Numbered from the stretch's first letter, positions 51,256 through 62,933 are shown. The stretch is DNA of 64,000 nucleotides from Brugia malayi (GCF_000002995.4 NW_025062284.1:558001-622000); one strand, 5' to 3'. The notes: a model not told the origin generated them from the letters alone. Program-made: numbers and translations.

Positions 51256-54190
51256 TCAAGCATTCTTTCCCACAGATCTTTCGAAAATTGTCTGAAAAAA
51301 AAAACACAAATGACATTTTCAAAATTCACTTTGAATCGATTTTCTTTCCTTAATAATTCTTATATCTAACAATTCTTTCTAAAAATTAAATGATAAAAAA
51401 GTATCAAAATACATACAAAGTAATGATCAGCTGCTTTACTGCCAGTTAATTCAATAACCTTCCGACGATTTTCCTGAACAGTTTTCCTGACATATTTTTC
51501 TGTCCATACTATAGCAATTGGCAAGGTTAATGCGTATAATGGAGTTAGTTGTACACCTGAATTTCAGTAAAATTGTTTATAAAACTCACCTGCGTAAATA
51601 TTTTCGAACTCACACCACCAGTATTAAAAAATTACTTCATAAAATAGTTTCTAAAAATTTCCTTCTCTTAATAAACGATGCAAATTACACGATGTTGACA
51701 TAATTTTAGAAATTCGATACGATATCGATAACTCAGCAATGTTTCAAACTTTCAATAACAAAATTATCGTAAGAGTTTTGTAGTGGTAATATATTGTATC
51801 TATTCTAAAGTTTTATCTTTAAATTAAAATTTCAATTTCGAATTAGTAAACTAAATCAGAACGAATGCAATCATTGATATGCGTAATAATACGGTCAATA
51901 TTTTCGTTGAACTGTGTTCAAATTTCAGTATTTCATATTTTTTTTTGCATTTTTCATCAATTTTTTAATCTTATTTGAAACATTTAATTTTACTTCTCTA
52001 CTATTAATTGAATATATTTTATTCTAATTTTAATTCATTTATACACTTTTGTTAACAGTTATATTTTTATAAGTTTTGTTTGAATTTGAAAAAAAAAAAA
52101 AAAAAAAAAGATTAAATACTGCTGGAAAAAGATGACAAACAAACTTTCAAGATAGATAGCAAATTGTTTTGGAGAAAATTTGAAATCGATAGCAAAGTAC
52201 ATAAATAATGCACCCAGGAAAATTGCCAGAAATATCGAGTAAAATGCTACCATTGGTGATAATGTCTGAAGGGAATTGATATTTTCCATGATTTGATAAC
52301 GATGTGATAAGTTAACGTGAATTTTGTTTCGATGTAATCTCTGAAAATTTATTACAGAATAGCGCGCTAATGTCACAAACACTTAGCTTTATGATAGATT
52401 TGTTATCAATTATAACTATGATCAAATTTTGCTGGAAGTAATTAGCCAAATGAGCAAAAGAGCAAATCAAAATGCTTAAATAATTTAGTATCAATTGCTC
52501 GAAAAAAAAAAAAATTTAATTACTTTAAATCTTAGTGAATGTATTTGTTAAAAAAAAAAAAAAAAAATAATCAATCAGTTTGCCTTATTAATGCAAAATA
52601 AAAGTGGAAGTGTTAAAGCAGAAATGAAATCAATGATTGTATAAAAGCCAAAAACGATAGCAGATTTTAGCGCATTTGCTTCATTTGATGTCGAACAGTA
52701 AACAACTTTTTTTGAATCGAACAAATTGAAATTGCTAACAATGAAAAAGAAACTTCCACAAGCAATGGTTAACTGAAATTGCAGAGCTTTTTATTTTTTT
52801 AGATATTATTAACATCGTATTTTGCTGTTTTAAATTATATATTTTAAAATATTTTGAAGTTATCAAACTGGCCAACCCGTAGAGAAGCGACAATTTCCCA
52901 GTGACATTTCCAACGTTTTGTTTTTTTTTTTTTTGCTTATACATTGATTTACTGAGCTCTACTTTTGTAATTCATTACTCAGGAATGAATTTAAAAATAA
53001 GATAAGATCAAAGAACTGAATGAATTAAATTATTAGCAAAAAATTTGCTTAAACATAGATACAATTTTTAATTTTGTATTTTCTAAAAATTTTTATGAAA
53101 ATAGTAAATTTAAATTCATCTTTTTTTAACCTGTGCTATGAAAAGTATAATAGCGACACTTATTCCAGATTTTTCATATCTTGCCGAAAAATATGTCGCA
53201 ATAGCTCGTTCGATGACAACTGTCGGTATTGATGCAGCATTTAGCAGTAATGTTAAAGTAATCGGTGTTCGCATCATGAAACATTCCCATGGGTAAGCCA
53301 TATACCCACACGGATCAGTATACGTCTTCTGATATGACACTAACACATATAAATGCGCAAATATTCTGTAACAGAAAAATTTGTCACCAATATGAGAATT
53401 TGCATAAAAAATTGATTGATTGATTGATTGATTGATGATATGATCAAAACAATTTCTAAACGATCTTTTGTTTTTGATCAAAACAATTCCTGAAAGCTAT
53501 TTTGTAATCTCCAGCATATCAGATCATTCCAAATCAATTTTGATCATTTAAAATATTTATGTCATTTTGTCAGCTTTTCTTCTTAACTTTGATAATTGAT
53601 CTCAATTCTGAGCGAAATGCAATGAAAGCAATTTTCTTTCTTTCCTTTTTATTATATTTTAATCTTACTGAAATGCTCCAATCATTGTTGCAAGCAATAA
53701 TTTTTATAAAAATTTCATCTTCAAATGACTAAAAAAAAGGCTTTTGCTGGGTATTTGAACTATTCAAATTGTGTATCATTTACTTGGTGACAATACTTTC
53801 TATCAAATATTTCCTGTTTTCTTATTTTTTTTGCTTTTTTTTTTTTTTCACTTATTATATTTGAATGATTTCTTTGTGCTTAATTTTTAGTTGTAAACAT
53901 TATTGTCATACAGTTTTGTTAGTGATAAAATGGATAAGTTGAGAAATTTTAATTTTTTTGCATTTTAAAAAATGAAAAAACAACCTTGCAGCACAGTGAA
54001 GAATAAGCCATAATTGATGTGTGATAATTAAAATTCGAGTATTTCGATGTAATAAAATATGATTTGTTGTCTTAAGCATTACCCATATTTCAAAAATAAT
54101 TCCTGTTACTGATATGATAATGACAAGGATGAGAATAGCATTGAATACAATACTATTAGCTAATTCACTTGCTTGCTTACATAATTCCAT
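51256..54190 (-). CDS. Srab-like serpentine chemoreceptor, six exons, 333 residues
   Basis: Exons in order of transcription: 54190-53985, 53365-53131, 52772-52584, 52340-52145, 51556-51417 and 51291-51256. Phases 2, 0, 0, 1 and 0 agree at every join. The start is the ATG giving MELCKQASELANS; an in-frame ATG 36 bases upstream is separated from it by a TTTTTAG acceptor, so the inner one is preferred. Seven hydrophobic segments are visible. Family-like motifs are HRNTRILIITHQLW after TM1, IERAIATYFSARYEK at the cytoplasmic end of TM3, HRYQIMEN before TM6, and TPLYALTLPIAIVW with TEKYVRK after TM7. This matches nematode Srab receptors (Sra superfamily) in length and motif order. They are presumed chemosensory 7TM proteins of sensory neurons with unknown ligands. 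The intron after exon 3 begins with GC instead of GT. Confidence 0.85.
52573..52583 (-). other. GC-AG intron donor in the Srab-like gene
   Basis: Read on the minus strand the junction is AATAAG|GCAAAC. No GT follows in the open frame before the stop, and phase 0 matches the next exon's TTTTCAG at 52341. GC donors are a rare but normal class. Confidence 0.6.
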
Positions 54191-54902
54191 ATTTATAATT
54201 TTACCTAAAAATTTTACAGTAAGCATAAAAAATTTTTAGCTTATTTTAAAAAAATTACAATGAAAAATGTATGTATTAAAAAAAGATTTAATTTCATCTG
54301 TAATCATTAATCAGTAATCAGTAATCAGTTAAGATTTAAAATCAAAGCAAACATAATTATTAGAAGTTTAATTTGTAGAACTAACAGAAGTGATATTTGA
54401 GATTGTATTTGTCATATATTTTAGCAATATTATTTTCTCGCAAATATAAAAAGAGAATGAAAATGCGTCTAAGTTTGAAATTACTTATCAAAAAGTTTAA
54501 TAAATTTGAAAATAAGAAACGAAATAGAATTTGAAAAAAGCGACAGACCATTTTATTTTGAAGTATTAAACAGTTTACAATGATAATTTAAAGTATTAAA
54601 CAGTTTACAAATGACACAATTCAGTGATAATTTAGTGAGTGAAATGTTTACAAATAGAATTTTTAAATAGTTCAACTCTTTAAATCATTTCAATTTTCCA
54701 TTAATTTGTTGAAAATTATATTCACATAAAATTTAAATAAGAAAATTTTGAGTAAGGAAAATATTTTGGCTTAATTTAAACTTCACTCGAATTTTGCCTT
54801 CCGCAAGTAAGCTAGACTGTCAAACATTTTAAAAAACATTTCAAAAGTATTAAATAAACATTTTAAAAATTGAACATTGCAAAATTTCAAAATAAACTTA
54901 TG

Positions 54903-56985
54903 CTATGAAGGAATATCAACCAGAGCTATCCATCCAATCATAATTGATGAAATGCTGAAAGTTTTTTAATATTTTTTTTTTTTTTTTTAAAAAAATCTCC
55001 AATGATAAATTTGAGAAATTTCGAAAACTGATAGCGTATATACAGTAAATTTTTTAAAGTTAAATATCTTCATAAAAACTTTTTTTATATTTCGATGAAA
55101 AAATTTTTTTTCATTTAATTAATTTAATATTTTAGCTAAAAAATTTTACCTTGCATAACTCGGATTGCTGATAATCATAAGTCTAATGCGTTAAATGAAA
55201 CCTTTTATTAAATTAAAATGAGTTAATAAATAAATTATTTTGACTATTTGAAAAAAAAAAAAAAAAAAAAAAGTGACAACATTTCAGCTTTACGAAAGAG
55301 GCATATAAGAGAGAAAATAGAAGTAAAAAGGAGGATTCTAAGAGTTTTTTTCTTATAAAAAAGACCTTTAAACTAGCGTTACAGTACTTTTTCAAATAGC
55401 TTTAATTAATAATTAAAATTTTTCAAAAAAATTTTTTTTTCTAACTTTCAGAAGGCTGAAAATCAATTTATTGTTGCTTAGCTATGCTAAATATTAACTT
55501 ACTTTTTAACAATACCAAATAATGAAAAAGTAACATTTACAGGAAAATTCGAAAAAAATAGGAAAATAAACAGACCAGCAGAATAGCTAGAAGGAAAAAA
55601 TAAATTTGAAAAAGATACTTTAATAAAATATTCTTACTTAGTTACAGATGAAAATATGAATTTGAAAATTAAAATTTTATGTCTAATAAATTAATCAAAT
55701 ATAACAAAAATACAAAAAAAAACAAAGCATTGAGAGCTATTGTGTTGCTAAAAGTAGAATTGAAATAATTGATATAATAGAAGCAGATGAAATAAATAAG
55801 GTAAAAAGTGATTTGTGACAAATAAATGAGTTTTTACTTTCATACATTCCTTGGCTACAACTTAACTTAGAGATATAGCATGCAAAAATATGATTAAATT
55901 ACTTGAAGAGATACTTTTTAGAAAGTTATTCAATAAGACTTCGAGAATTGATTACAAGAAATAAGGGATCAATTGAAAATTTATTTGATCGTACGCCTTA
56001 ACCAAATTGAAGAAATAAGTAAAAGTATTCGTAAATTTTTATGAGTTAAATAATCCTAGTGTATAAAATTTTTTTGATGTCATGATCTCGGGAAGTCTCA
56101 GCAAGAAATGCCAACTCACTAGAGAATCATGAAATTTTTGCCGAGAACATAAATCTGATCTGCTTTCAGGAATAGTTTCAGGATAAAGAGTAATATATGC
56201 TATAATGCAGGATATAGATGAAAACAGGTCAAGATAAAACTGTGTGTAACCGGAAAATGTATGTTCATACCGAAAGATATCAAGGCTTCTTTCTAGACTT
56301 AACCGGAAGAAGACTTTTCGTTTTCAATTTTTTTTTTTTTTTCCGCTTACGAAGAATGTTTTAGCAAGTGGTGGCAGAAAATTGAAAGCCAGAAATTGCA
56401 TCTTGTTAACATTGTTAAAGTAAGACTTAAAAAGTTTAATTTAACAATTTTCCTAAATTTTGTTTTTCCAAACTTTTCTACTATCTAATTTGTCTTCCTC
56501 AAATATTTTCCATGCTATTTTATTTTAGCCTTGATCTTTAGAATAGATTATTAAGTTAAATACATCTCTTTCATCTTTAAATTTCTTTTAAATCTGCTGT
56601 TTTATTAAATCATCATCTATCCTATCTGAAATTTAAATTTGATTTACCAAAGTATTTTTTGATCTGAAAAAATATATTGTACAGTTCATTATCCAGGATA
56701 ATAAAAATGTAATCTTTTTTTTTTTTTTTTTTTTTTTTTTCATACAAGTCAAATAAAACTTGTTCATCTGATTCAGTAACTTTTGAGCTATTTTATTTCT
56801 ATTAGATAGATTCCTTTAATTAATTAAGCAATATCTAACATTAATTGTCATTGATTTGAAATACAGTAGTGACACCAAGCTAATAGATCATAAGAAAAAA
56901 ATTGAATATATAATAAACAACTTACATCAGTGATTGTTTTTGGTATAAAATAACTCAAAAGAAGAAGGCAAAAGTTGACTGAGAC
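54903..56985 (-). pseudogene. Second Sra/Srab/Sre-type receptor, incomplete or decaying
   Basis: Exon-like pieces in transcription order: 56985-56926 (VSVNFCLLLLSYFIPKTITD, donor GTAAGT), 56425-56351 (TLTMLTRCNFW..., donor GTAAGC), 56297-56120 (LERSLDIFRYEHTFSGYTQF..., donor GTGAGT), 55586-55503 (SAGLFIFLFFSNFPVNVTF..., donor GTAAGT), 55182-55150 (LMIISNPSYA) and 54954-54903 (SSIMIGWIALVDIPS, stop). The LERSLDIFRYE block aligns with IERAIATYFSARYE of the neighbour, and the last pieces fit TM6-TM7. Several joins keep phase, but pieces for the start, the exon before 56425 and TM5 are missing (a hydrophobic stretch at about 55850-55735 is a TM5 candidate), and the C-terminal tail is cut short. 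It is either a diverged gene with exons I could not find or a recent pseudogene. Confidence 0.5.
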
Positions 56986-57402
56986 CTAAAATTGCTAATA
57001 ATCTAACGGATAAATTAATTATGCACAATTAATTACTTAATTATAATGTAATCAATTTTTGGGCAATCTGTAATTTCAATTTCGATCATCGATAGAGCTT
57101 AGCAATTTCACTCGTTTAGTTGCTTTTTGTTTGATATTTGTTTATTTCAAAACATTATTATACGCTTGATTTAGCTCGACTGTTTATGCCAAAAATTTTT
57201 GTTGATAGTAAGTTATGCAAAAAAAATTGGGCCATAATTTAGCGTAGTTTAATTATTTGATTTTAATAATTTAACATTTTTTTTTCTTTAGTTTAATTGA
57301 AAATTGAAATTTTTTTTGTTTAAATAGTTTTAAAAAATTTTTAAAAGAAATGTGCAACAAATTAGTGCATAATTTGAAATTAAAAAAAAAAAATGAAAAT
57401 CT

Positions 57403-57530
57403 TCAGGAATATGTGGTGATATGTTTTTAAATGAAATATTTGGCCAAATATAACAAATTACGCTTCTTCTCTGGCGTAACGTATGATCAAGATGGTGACA
57501 GCGTACGTGATAGTGATGATATCATCAAGT
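57403..57530 (+). CDS. Candidate first exon, acidic N-terminus
   Basis: After TTCAG at 57402 an ATG at 57431 opens MKYLAKYNKLRFF and an Asp/Ser-rich stretch ending DDIIK at AA|GTAAAA (phase 2). A stronger donor (AGC|GTACGT) lies inside. The opposite strand is also open here with a hydrophobic reading (ITYAVTILIIRYAREEA), so the coding strand is uncertain. No family is recognised. Confidence 0.25.
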
Positions 57531-58093
57531 AAAATTAATCTTTTGATTTAAATTCATCTCTTCGTTTTTTTTTTTTTTTTTTTTTTTTTTTTTGTAGAAA
57601 AATTCATATCACATAATTCAAATATACTATTCTTTCATAAATCACTTTGACACTTCAGAAAAAGTGATCCGTAAGGAAAAAATTTGAATTGTTTGATAAA
57701 GATAATTGATGCATATTGAAGAAATTGCAGAGTTTTTTTAAATCAGAATATATTCAATCAAAATGATATCCCAGTTTAGAATAATTTAATTGTAAATTGA
57801 TCAAAGGATGATCAAAAGATCGATCAATTCTGATATCTTTTCAGTTTGATAAGATTTATTTCTGACTTACACTAAATGATTGAATGCTTTTCAAAATATA
57901 TTTGCAAGCATATTGCATTACAAAAATAAAAAAATAATGCATATTTGAAGAATTTGTTTAAAAAAAAGTTTTTCAAAATTTGAAATGCATAACACTGATT
58001 AAAAAATGCTTCATTCTTACATTAAATTTATTTATTATTCTATTACTTGTTATGTCTAAATAAAAAAAAAAAGTTTTTTTTTTTTTTTTTTCA

Positions 58094-58222
58094 GAATATC
58101 TCTATGATAATATAGCTCGAATGTGTGATAACGAATTATTAACTGGAATAGAATTTATCACTGATAGAAATATTTGATCAGATGTGGAAGCAATCCCAAC
58201 TACGAACTTCATCAAGAACATG
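58094..58222. other. Candidate exon region open on both strands
   Basis: On plus, after TTTTTCAG, a frame reads YLYDNIARMCDNELLTG... to a stop at about 58178, then DVEAIPTTNFIKNM before a donor (ATG|GTAAAT). On minus, an ATG ORF of 39 codons starts MFLMKFVVGIASTSDQ. Composition suggests past or present coding, but no model satisfies phase with the exon at 57431. Confidence 0.2.
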
Positions 58223-59294
58223 GTAAATAATTTTTGGTGACATAAACAATATGTGACATTTTCTCATCAGTGATATTCAATTTGCAATTTGGTACAAATG
58301 TAAATGAATTATTGAAAGTTAGTAATTTAAGAATCCTTTAAAAATAATCAAATAATGTTGGATGAAAAATTAAAGATTGTTAGCGATTAGAGAGTGAGTA
58401 AGGCATTGGCATAATAAAATTGAAGAATTTTGTAAATGAAATAAATTAAATAATTATTAAAACTGAGTTGACTCATGTTAATCTATCATTACGATTATAG
58501 TCCAAGTAAATTGAATTGTTTAAGTTTAAAAAATTCTTTTTTGAATTTCAAATAAGTTTTACTTTTAGAAATTTTTCTTTTTGAAAGAAATAACACACTT
58601 TGCAACATTTGCAAATTGTTTGATTTTTCATTGTTAATTTTCCCTTCAATTTGAAAAAAACAAAAAATTCTCATAAATTAAGCAAAATGGATAAATCATC
58701 CTCATTCAATCAATAAATTTCGATTTTTTTTTTTCGATTTAGGTGGTTGTAACTTATAACTCATATGAATCACTGTTTCGGTCATTTTGGTTTTTTTTTT
58801 TTTTAAATACATTATTTTACTAAAATTAGATCAGATTATTTGAATTCCAGTAAATTTAAATTTCAAAATTTTCATCGAAGCATATAGGCTTACAGGAGAT
58901 GCAACTAGTAAGCATTTTTTTTAGTATGCTAAGAGAGTAAATAATTTATTATTCTAGAATAGTCGTTTGAGATCTTGAATAAAGGTAAGTAACAGAAATA
59001 GGTAATAGGTAGCAGTATGAATAGAAATAAATTTATTAGTTAAAAGAAATGCTTGCTTAAATAGTTCTGTTGTTATTAAATGATTAGCTTATATAGCTTA
59101 TAGTGTTAGCATAAAAATTTCTGCTAAATTACCATTGCGTGTAATTTCAATGATTTGTTTTAAAGGTAATTCCGTGAAGCATTGAAAGCATATTGTAATT
59201 TTCATAATGTAACTTAAAAAGCTTTAGCGACATAATAAAAAGTAAACTGAAATATTGTAATATTATATTTTAATATAATTATATTACGTCAACT

Positions 59295-59660
59295 TCAGTA
59301 TACATTTATCTATTTGTTAGCGATCTTCGAGACTGAATTGATCTTCGGCAGATTTGCATTTCCGATGGAGACAACACTGGGGTCATTGATCATTAAATTA
59401 GCACTTCAATGCTGTTTAAAGTTTTTGTAGCGGTGATATTCTTTAAGGCTGCTTTTATAAATTTCATTGAAAGTAACAAATGAAAGGTTTGATAGTGAAA
59501 GTTTGTGGATAATTAGAGGATGATACTTCGGATGTTGCCATCAGTGACATCCGGTATGCTTTGACATTCCTAACAGAGAAACATAAGACAGATATATGTC
59601 TTTGCCTTTTTCTTTTTTTTTTTATTACATTGAAGTTAATCGTTCGGTTACGGTTAGCCA
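59295..59660. other. Candidate exons, strand unresolved
   Basis: On plus, after CTTCAG, 43 codons (YTFIYLLAIFETELIF..., MQCC-type hydrophobic end) run to a stop, and a second frame (VFVAVIFFKAAFINFIE) continues directly after, as if one base had shifted. On minus, frames reading SLMATSEVSSSNYPQTF and SPSEMQICRRSIQSRRSL are also open. The base mix is unlike spacer. It may be a broken receptor exon; unproven. Confidence 0.2.
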
Positions 59661-59704
59661 ACAGCGTAGAACACGTTAATAAACTTTAGCTAAACCGTAT
59701 TTTA

Positions 59705-60010
59705 ATATTTAAACCATAAAATGACCACATCATATATGTTTAAAATTCAACTATTAAAGTTTGTAATTAAATTTTGCGCAAAAATTCATCAGCAAAAATT
59801 ATGAAAACTTTCAATTAATCATGGTTTTAATTCAATTTAAGAATTAAAATTAAATTTTATTTCAAATTTAAATTTTTAATTTTTTAAAAATTTTAAAATT
59901 TGTAATAGTTTTCTTACATTAAACAAGGAAATTGGTTCTAAATTATCAATTTTAATTTTAATTAAATGCTGAATCTGCTAAAAATTGCAATTAATTTAAA
60001 GAAAAATAAA
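59705..60010. repeat. Dispersed repeat, copy 1
   Basis: Shares gaccacatcatatatg-like start, attttgcgcaaaaattcatc, ttcaattaatcatggtttta and taaacaaggaaattggttct with copies at about 61150-61445 and 61497-61690. Each copy contains the 12-bp palindrome TTTTGCGCAAAA. Confidence 0.85.
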
Positions 60011-60311
60011 TATTTAAGACTTAGTTGATTTTGAAATCCTGTTTGTCAGTATGTAACACTGAAATCTGTATGTACATTATTTTTATAATGTGTTGCATAA
60101 TTCTTTTTGCTCTATCTATCCAAGATTTTCCCCGACTTGTAACACTTTTTACCAACAGTTTCTAGTTTTTTGCTATCTTAAAAGCATATTTTTTTCACTC
60201 AAAGCTCTCGATAAGTTTGCAGCTATTAATATTTTAGCATCTATTAGTTAATTCATTAATAAAATCCATGTTACTGTTTAATATGGCTGAAAACGATTTG
60301 GGCTGGTTAGT

Positions 60312-60476
60312 TAATGCACAGCTCAGCCGGTAGAGCAGCTGGCGTTTAATCAGTAGGTTGAGTGGTCGATTCTCGCCAGGACCACACTACTAAATTGTAA
60401 GGAATAATTATGGTGTGGAAGAGGAGATATTGGTTCACTAGTTTGAGAGGGGGAACTCCATCACTAAAAAAAAAAA
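60312..60476 (+). repeat. tRNA-Lys-like SINE or tRNA pseudogene with poly(A) end
   Basis: The D arm (gctcagccggtagagc) and anticodon arm (gctgg, loop cgtttaa, tcagt) resemble tRNA-Lys(UUU), but loop base 33 is G instead of T. The T-arm region (ggtcgattc) looks like a B box but has mismatched stem pairs, and the acceptor arms do not pair. About 80 bases of unrelated, GC-richer sequence follow, then a 12-base A run ending at the ORF start. That is the layout of a tRNA-derived SINE. No target-site duplication was found. Confidence 0.5.
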
Positions 60477-60840
60477 ATGCCGATCATTGGCAGAAAACAA
60501 AAGAGAATTATTGGTCAGCCCCCTAGTGATCGGAAAAAAATTGCTGATGAAGTAAGAATGAGGGGGATGAGCGCAGGATTTTTCTACTGGTCTGAATTAT
60601 ATGCCCCCTTCAAAAGGGAAACCCAACCAACGACATACTTTAGTGGAAGTGAATGGTGAGAGAATGTGTGTACTTTGCATGAATACGCAAAAAAGGCTAT
60701 TGTTTATCATTCATTGAGTAACATTCTTTTTCTGTTTTTCTGATTAAGAATTTGATCATGAAAAATATCTAAATTCCAGTGTTACGTACAGACAAGCAGG
60801 ATTTCAAAACAAATCTCTTCTTAATCTAAGTGAAATATAG
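60477..60840 (+). CDS. Small two-exon ORF of unknown function, 79 residues
   Basis: Exon 1 (60477-60655) starts MPIIGRKQKRIIGQPPSDRK and ends at a good donor (GAATG|GTGAGA). Exon 2 (60780-60840) follows TTCCAG in the matching phase and ends LLNLSEI, stop. The joined protein is basic at the N-terminus and has no signal peptide or membrane segment. Exon 1 is markedly GC-richer than its surroundings and directly follows the poly(A) of the SINE-like sequence, so it may belong to an inserted element. An unspliced reading would end at GSEW. The family is not recognised. Confidence 0.35.
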
Positions 60841-61149
60841 TAACCAAGCGTTCATGTAGATACTAATGAGCAGTTTAGTTGTAGTTTATACGACTTTTTC
60901 AAATGTGAAAAAATGTTTCTGAAGAATTATTAAACAAGAAATTAAGTACATGTGCAAATATATTTTCTAAAGTGAATTCTCTTTACTTGTGAAAAAGCGA
61001 AACTAAGAGTAGTTGTGAAGTAATAGCAGTTATGAACCAAACTTAAATCTAATTTACAAAATCTAATTCTAATTAAGTGCCAAAACCACAAAAAATGACA
61101 ATTCATTAAAAAAAATAAATATTCAAAACTTCATTGATTATTTCATATG

Positions 61150-61690
61150 CATTGCACTAGAGACGGTCATATATGGTGTGGTCATTTTATAGATTAAATA
61201 TTAAAATACGCTTTTGTAACTAAGTTTTGCGCAAAAATTTATCAGCAAAATTAATAAAACTTTCAATTAATCATGGTTTTAATTCAATTTAAGAATTGAA
61301 ATTAAATTTTATTTCAAATTTAAAATTTGAATTTTATAAAAATTTTAAAATTTGTTACAGTTATCCTACATTAAACAAGGAAATTGGTTCTAAATTATCA
61401 AATTTAATTTTAATTAAGTGCCAAAACTACTAAAAATAGCAATATTTTGAATTTAATTGGTTATGTTGTATGCATTGTACCAGTGCTAGTCATCTATGGT
61501 GTGGTCATTTTATAGTTTAAATATTAAAATACGCTTTTGTAATTTAGTTTTGCGCAAAAATTCATCAACAAAAAAAATAAAACTTTCAATTAATCATGGC
61601 TTTAATTCAATTTAAGAATTAAAATTAAATTTTATTTCAAACTTAAATTTTTGAATTTTTTAAAAATTTTAAAAATTAGTAATAGTTTTT
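61150..61690. repeat. Dispersed repeat, copies 2 and 3 in tandem
   Basis: Two further copies of the unit at 59705 (about 61150-61445 and 61497-61690), sharing tatggtgtggtcattttata, the TTTTGCGCAAAA palindrome and cattaaacaaggaaattggt. Copy 3 lacks its end and runs into the ORF at 61703. Confidence 0.85.
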
Positions 61691-62016
61691 GTTCGCTTAT
61701 AGATCCTTTCCCATTTAACGTTAATGAAAAAAGACCAAAAAACAACAACAACATCATTGTGGTTTCACCTATAAATTTTGCTTTTTTAATTTTCATCATT
61801 TTTAATTTACTTACCTCACTTTCTGATAAAGTAATCAAACATTGGCAAGTGCTGATTTATTCAAAATTGTGGAAAAATCCCGATAAGAATAGAAAAATAA
61901 TTTATGTAGAAAGTTATTGTCTGACTTCATTTAATACAATTGGTTGTTCAGCTTTTTCTGAACGAATACAAAAAAAACGAAAAATGAAAAACGAAAATTC
62001 AATAGAACAAAATTAA
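61651..62016 (+). CDS. ORF with one membrane segment, likely a terminal exon
   Basis: The most convincing coding part begins after GCTTATAG at 61703: DPFPFNVNEKRPKNNNN, then a hydrophobic segment (INFAFLIFIIFNLLTSLS), a polar region with KHWQVLIYSKLWKNPDK and YVESYCLTSFNTIGCSAF, and a basic end (QKKRKMKNEN) to a stop at 62016. An in-frame ATG at 61651 lies inside repeat copy 3, so 121 residues is the maximum as a single-exon gene. Entry in phase 1 from an unseen upstream exon is equally possible. The family is not recognised. Confidence 0.45.
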   Translation: MNFLKILKISNSFCSLIDPFPFNVNEKRPKNNNNIIVVSPINFAFLIFIIFNLLTSLSDKVIKHWQVLIYSKLWKNPDKNRKIIYVESYCLTSFNTIGCSAFSERIQKKRKMKNENSIEQN

Positions 62017-62637
62017 CCAAATGCTAATGAATGAAAAGAAAAAGGTTTTCAATTTTTAAAAAGATGGATTATTCCTGTAAATTTTACGAAATTTTGCTTA
62101 GTTTAAGCCACTGAATTTTAACAAGAATAACTGTCTATTTGATTATAACAATATTTATAAAAGACTGAATAGACTTTTTGATAATTTCGGAAGTCTTTAT
62201 AAAGAACTATAGAGAATTTTGTCACACAGTGTGTAACATTTATCATTTCCAAATTTTTCCTTTTTCTACCACTTTCTGTTTCCTATTTTTTTTTTTGCTT
62301 GAGCACTTCATGAATTCATAATTTGAACCAACAAAATAAATGTTTGATAGTTCGGATTGATAGAGTTGTCATCTTTTAATTTCGATGCATCATTGTGAAT
62401 TAATGTAATAATTGTTAAGAAAATAAAGATTAAAATATGTACAGTAATTATAGTATGATTTTTAGATATTAAATTATCCAAACAAATTCCTATTTAACTG
62501 AGCAATAAAACAGTTCATATCCTTTCGTTCATCATCGAACATATTTGAGTCATAAATTAGAATGAAAATAATCGTTTACATTGAGTATTTTATCTCTCAG
62601 ATGAAATTTTGCAGAGGGAAAAATTATCTTCTTTGCA

Positions 62638-62889
62638 ATGCATAGCTGGAAAATTATTATGGAATTGCTTGGTGGATTCAGTATTTGTCATTTAATTTTA
62701 TTCGCAAATGAATTGAATGGAATTAGTGCTGGTACAGTACATAGCAAAATGCTATATAATGAAGGAAGACGCATACTACGAGCAGCAAGACCAAGAAGAA
62801 TAGCAAGGTTGACAACAACAACAGCGGCAACAACAACAACAACAGCAGCAGCAACAACAACAACACAATTTGAAGTAAACAAATTTTAA
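62638..62889 (+). CDS. Secreted or membrane-targeted ORF with Thr/Ala repeat
   Basis: The ATG lies 26 bases after a TTTTGCAG acceptor, suiting trans-splicing. A signal-peptide-like start (MHSWKIIMELLGGFSICHLI) is followed by ELNGISAGTVHSKM, a basic patch (RRILRAARPRRIARL) and a Thr/Ala tract encoded by (ACA/GCA)n, ending QFEVNKF. As one exon it gives 83 residues. Alternatively, splicing from AGTGCTG|GTACAG (phase 1) to the acceptor at 62952 would attach only the signal peptide to the next ORF, making the Thr tract intronic. The many other ORFs over the repeat are shadows. Confidence 0.45.
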   Translation: MHSWKIIMELLGGFSICHLILFANELNGISAGTVHSKMLYNEGRRILRAARPRRIARLTTTTAATTTTTAAATTTTQFEVNKF

Positions 62890-62933
62890 AATAAGAATGG
62901 CACCTCTGTCCAGTATTTTAAATTGTTGTCGAA

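Noticed and set aside
52312..52494. 60-codon minus-strand ORF beginning MILNYLSILICS
   Set aside because: It spans an intron and reads exon 4 of the Srab-like gene in the wrong frame; the splice-supported frame gives the receptor.
60312..60384. Functional tRNA-Lys gene
   Set aside because: Acceptor arms do not pair, the T stem is mismatched and base 33 is G; better explained as a tRNA-derived repeat or pseudogene.
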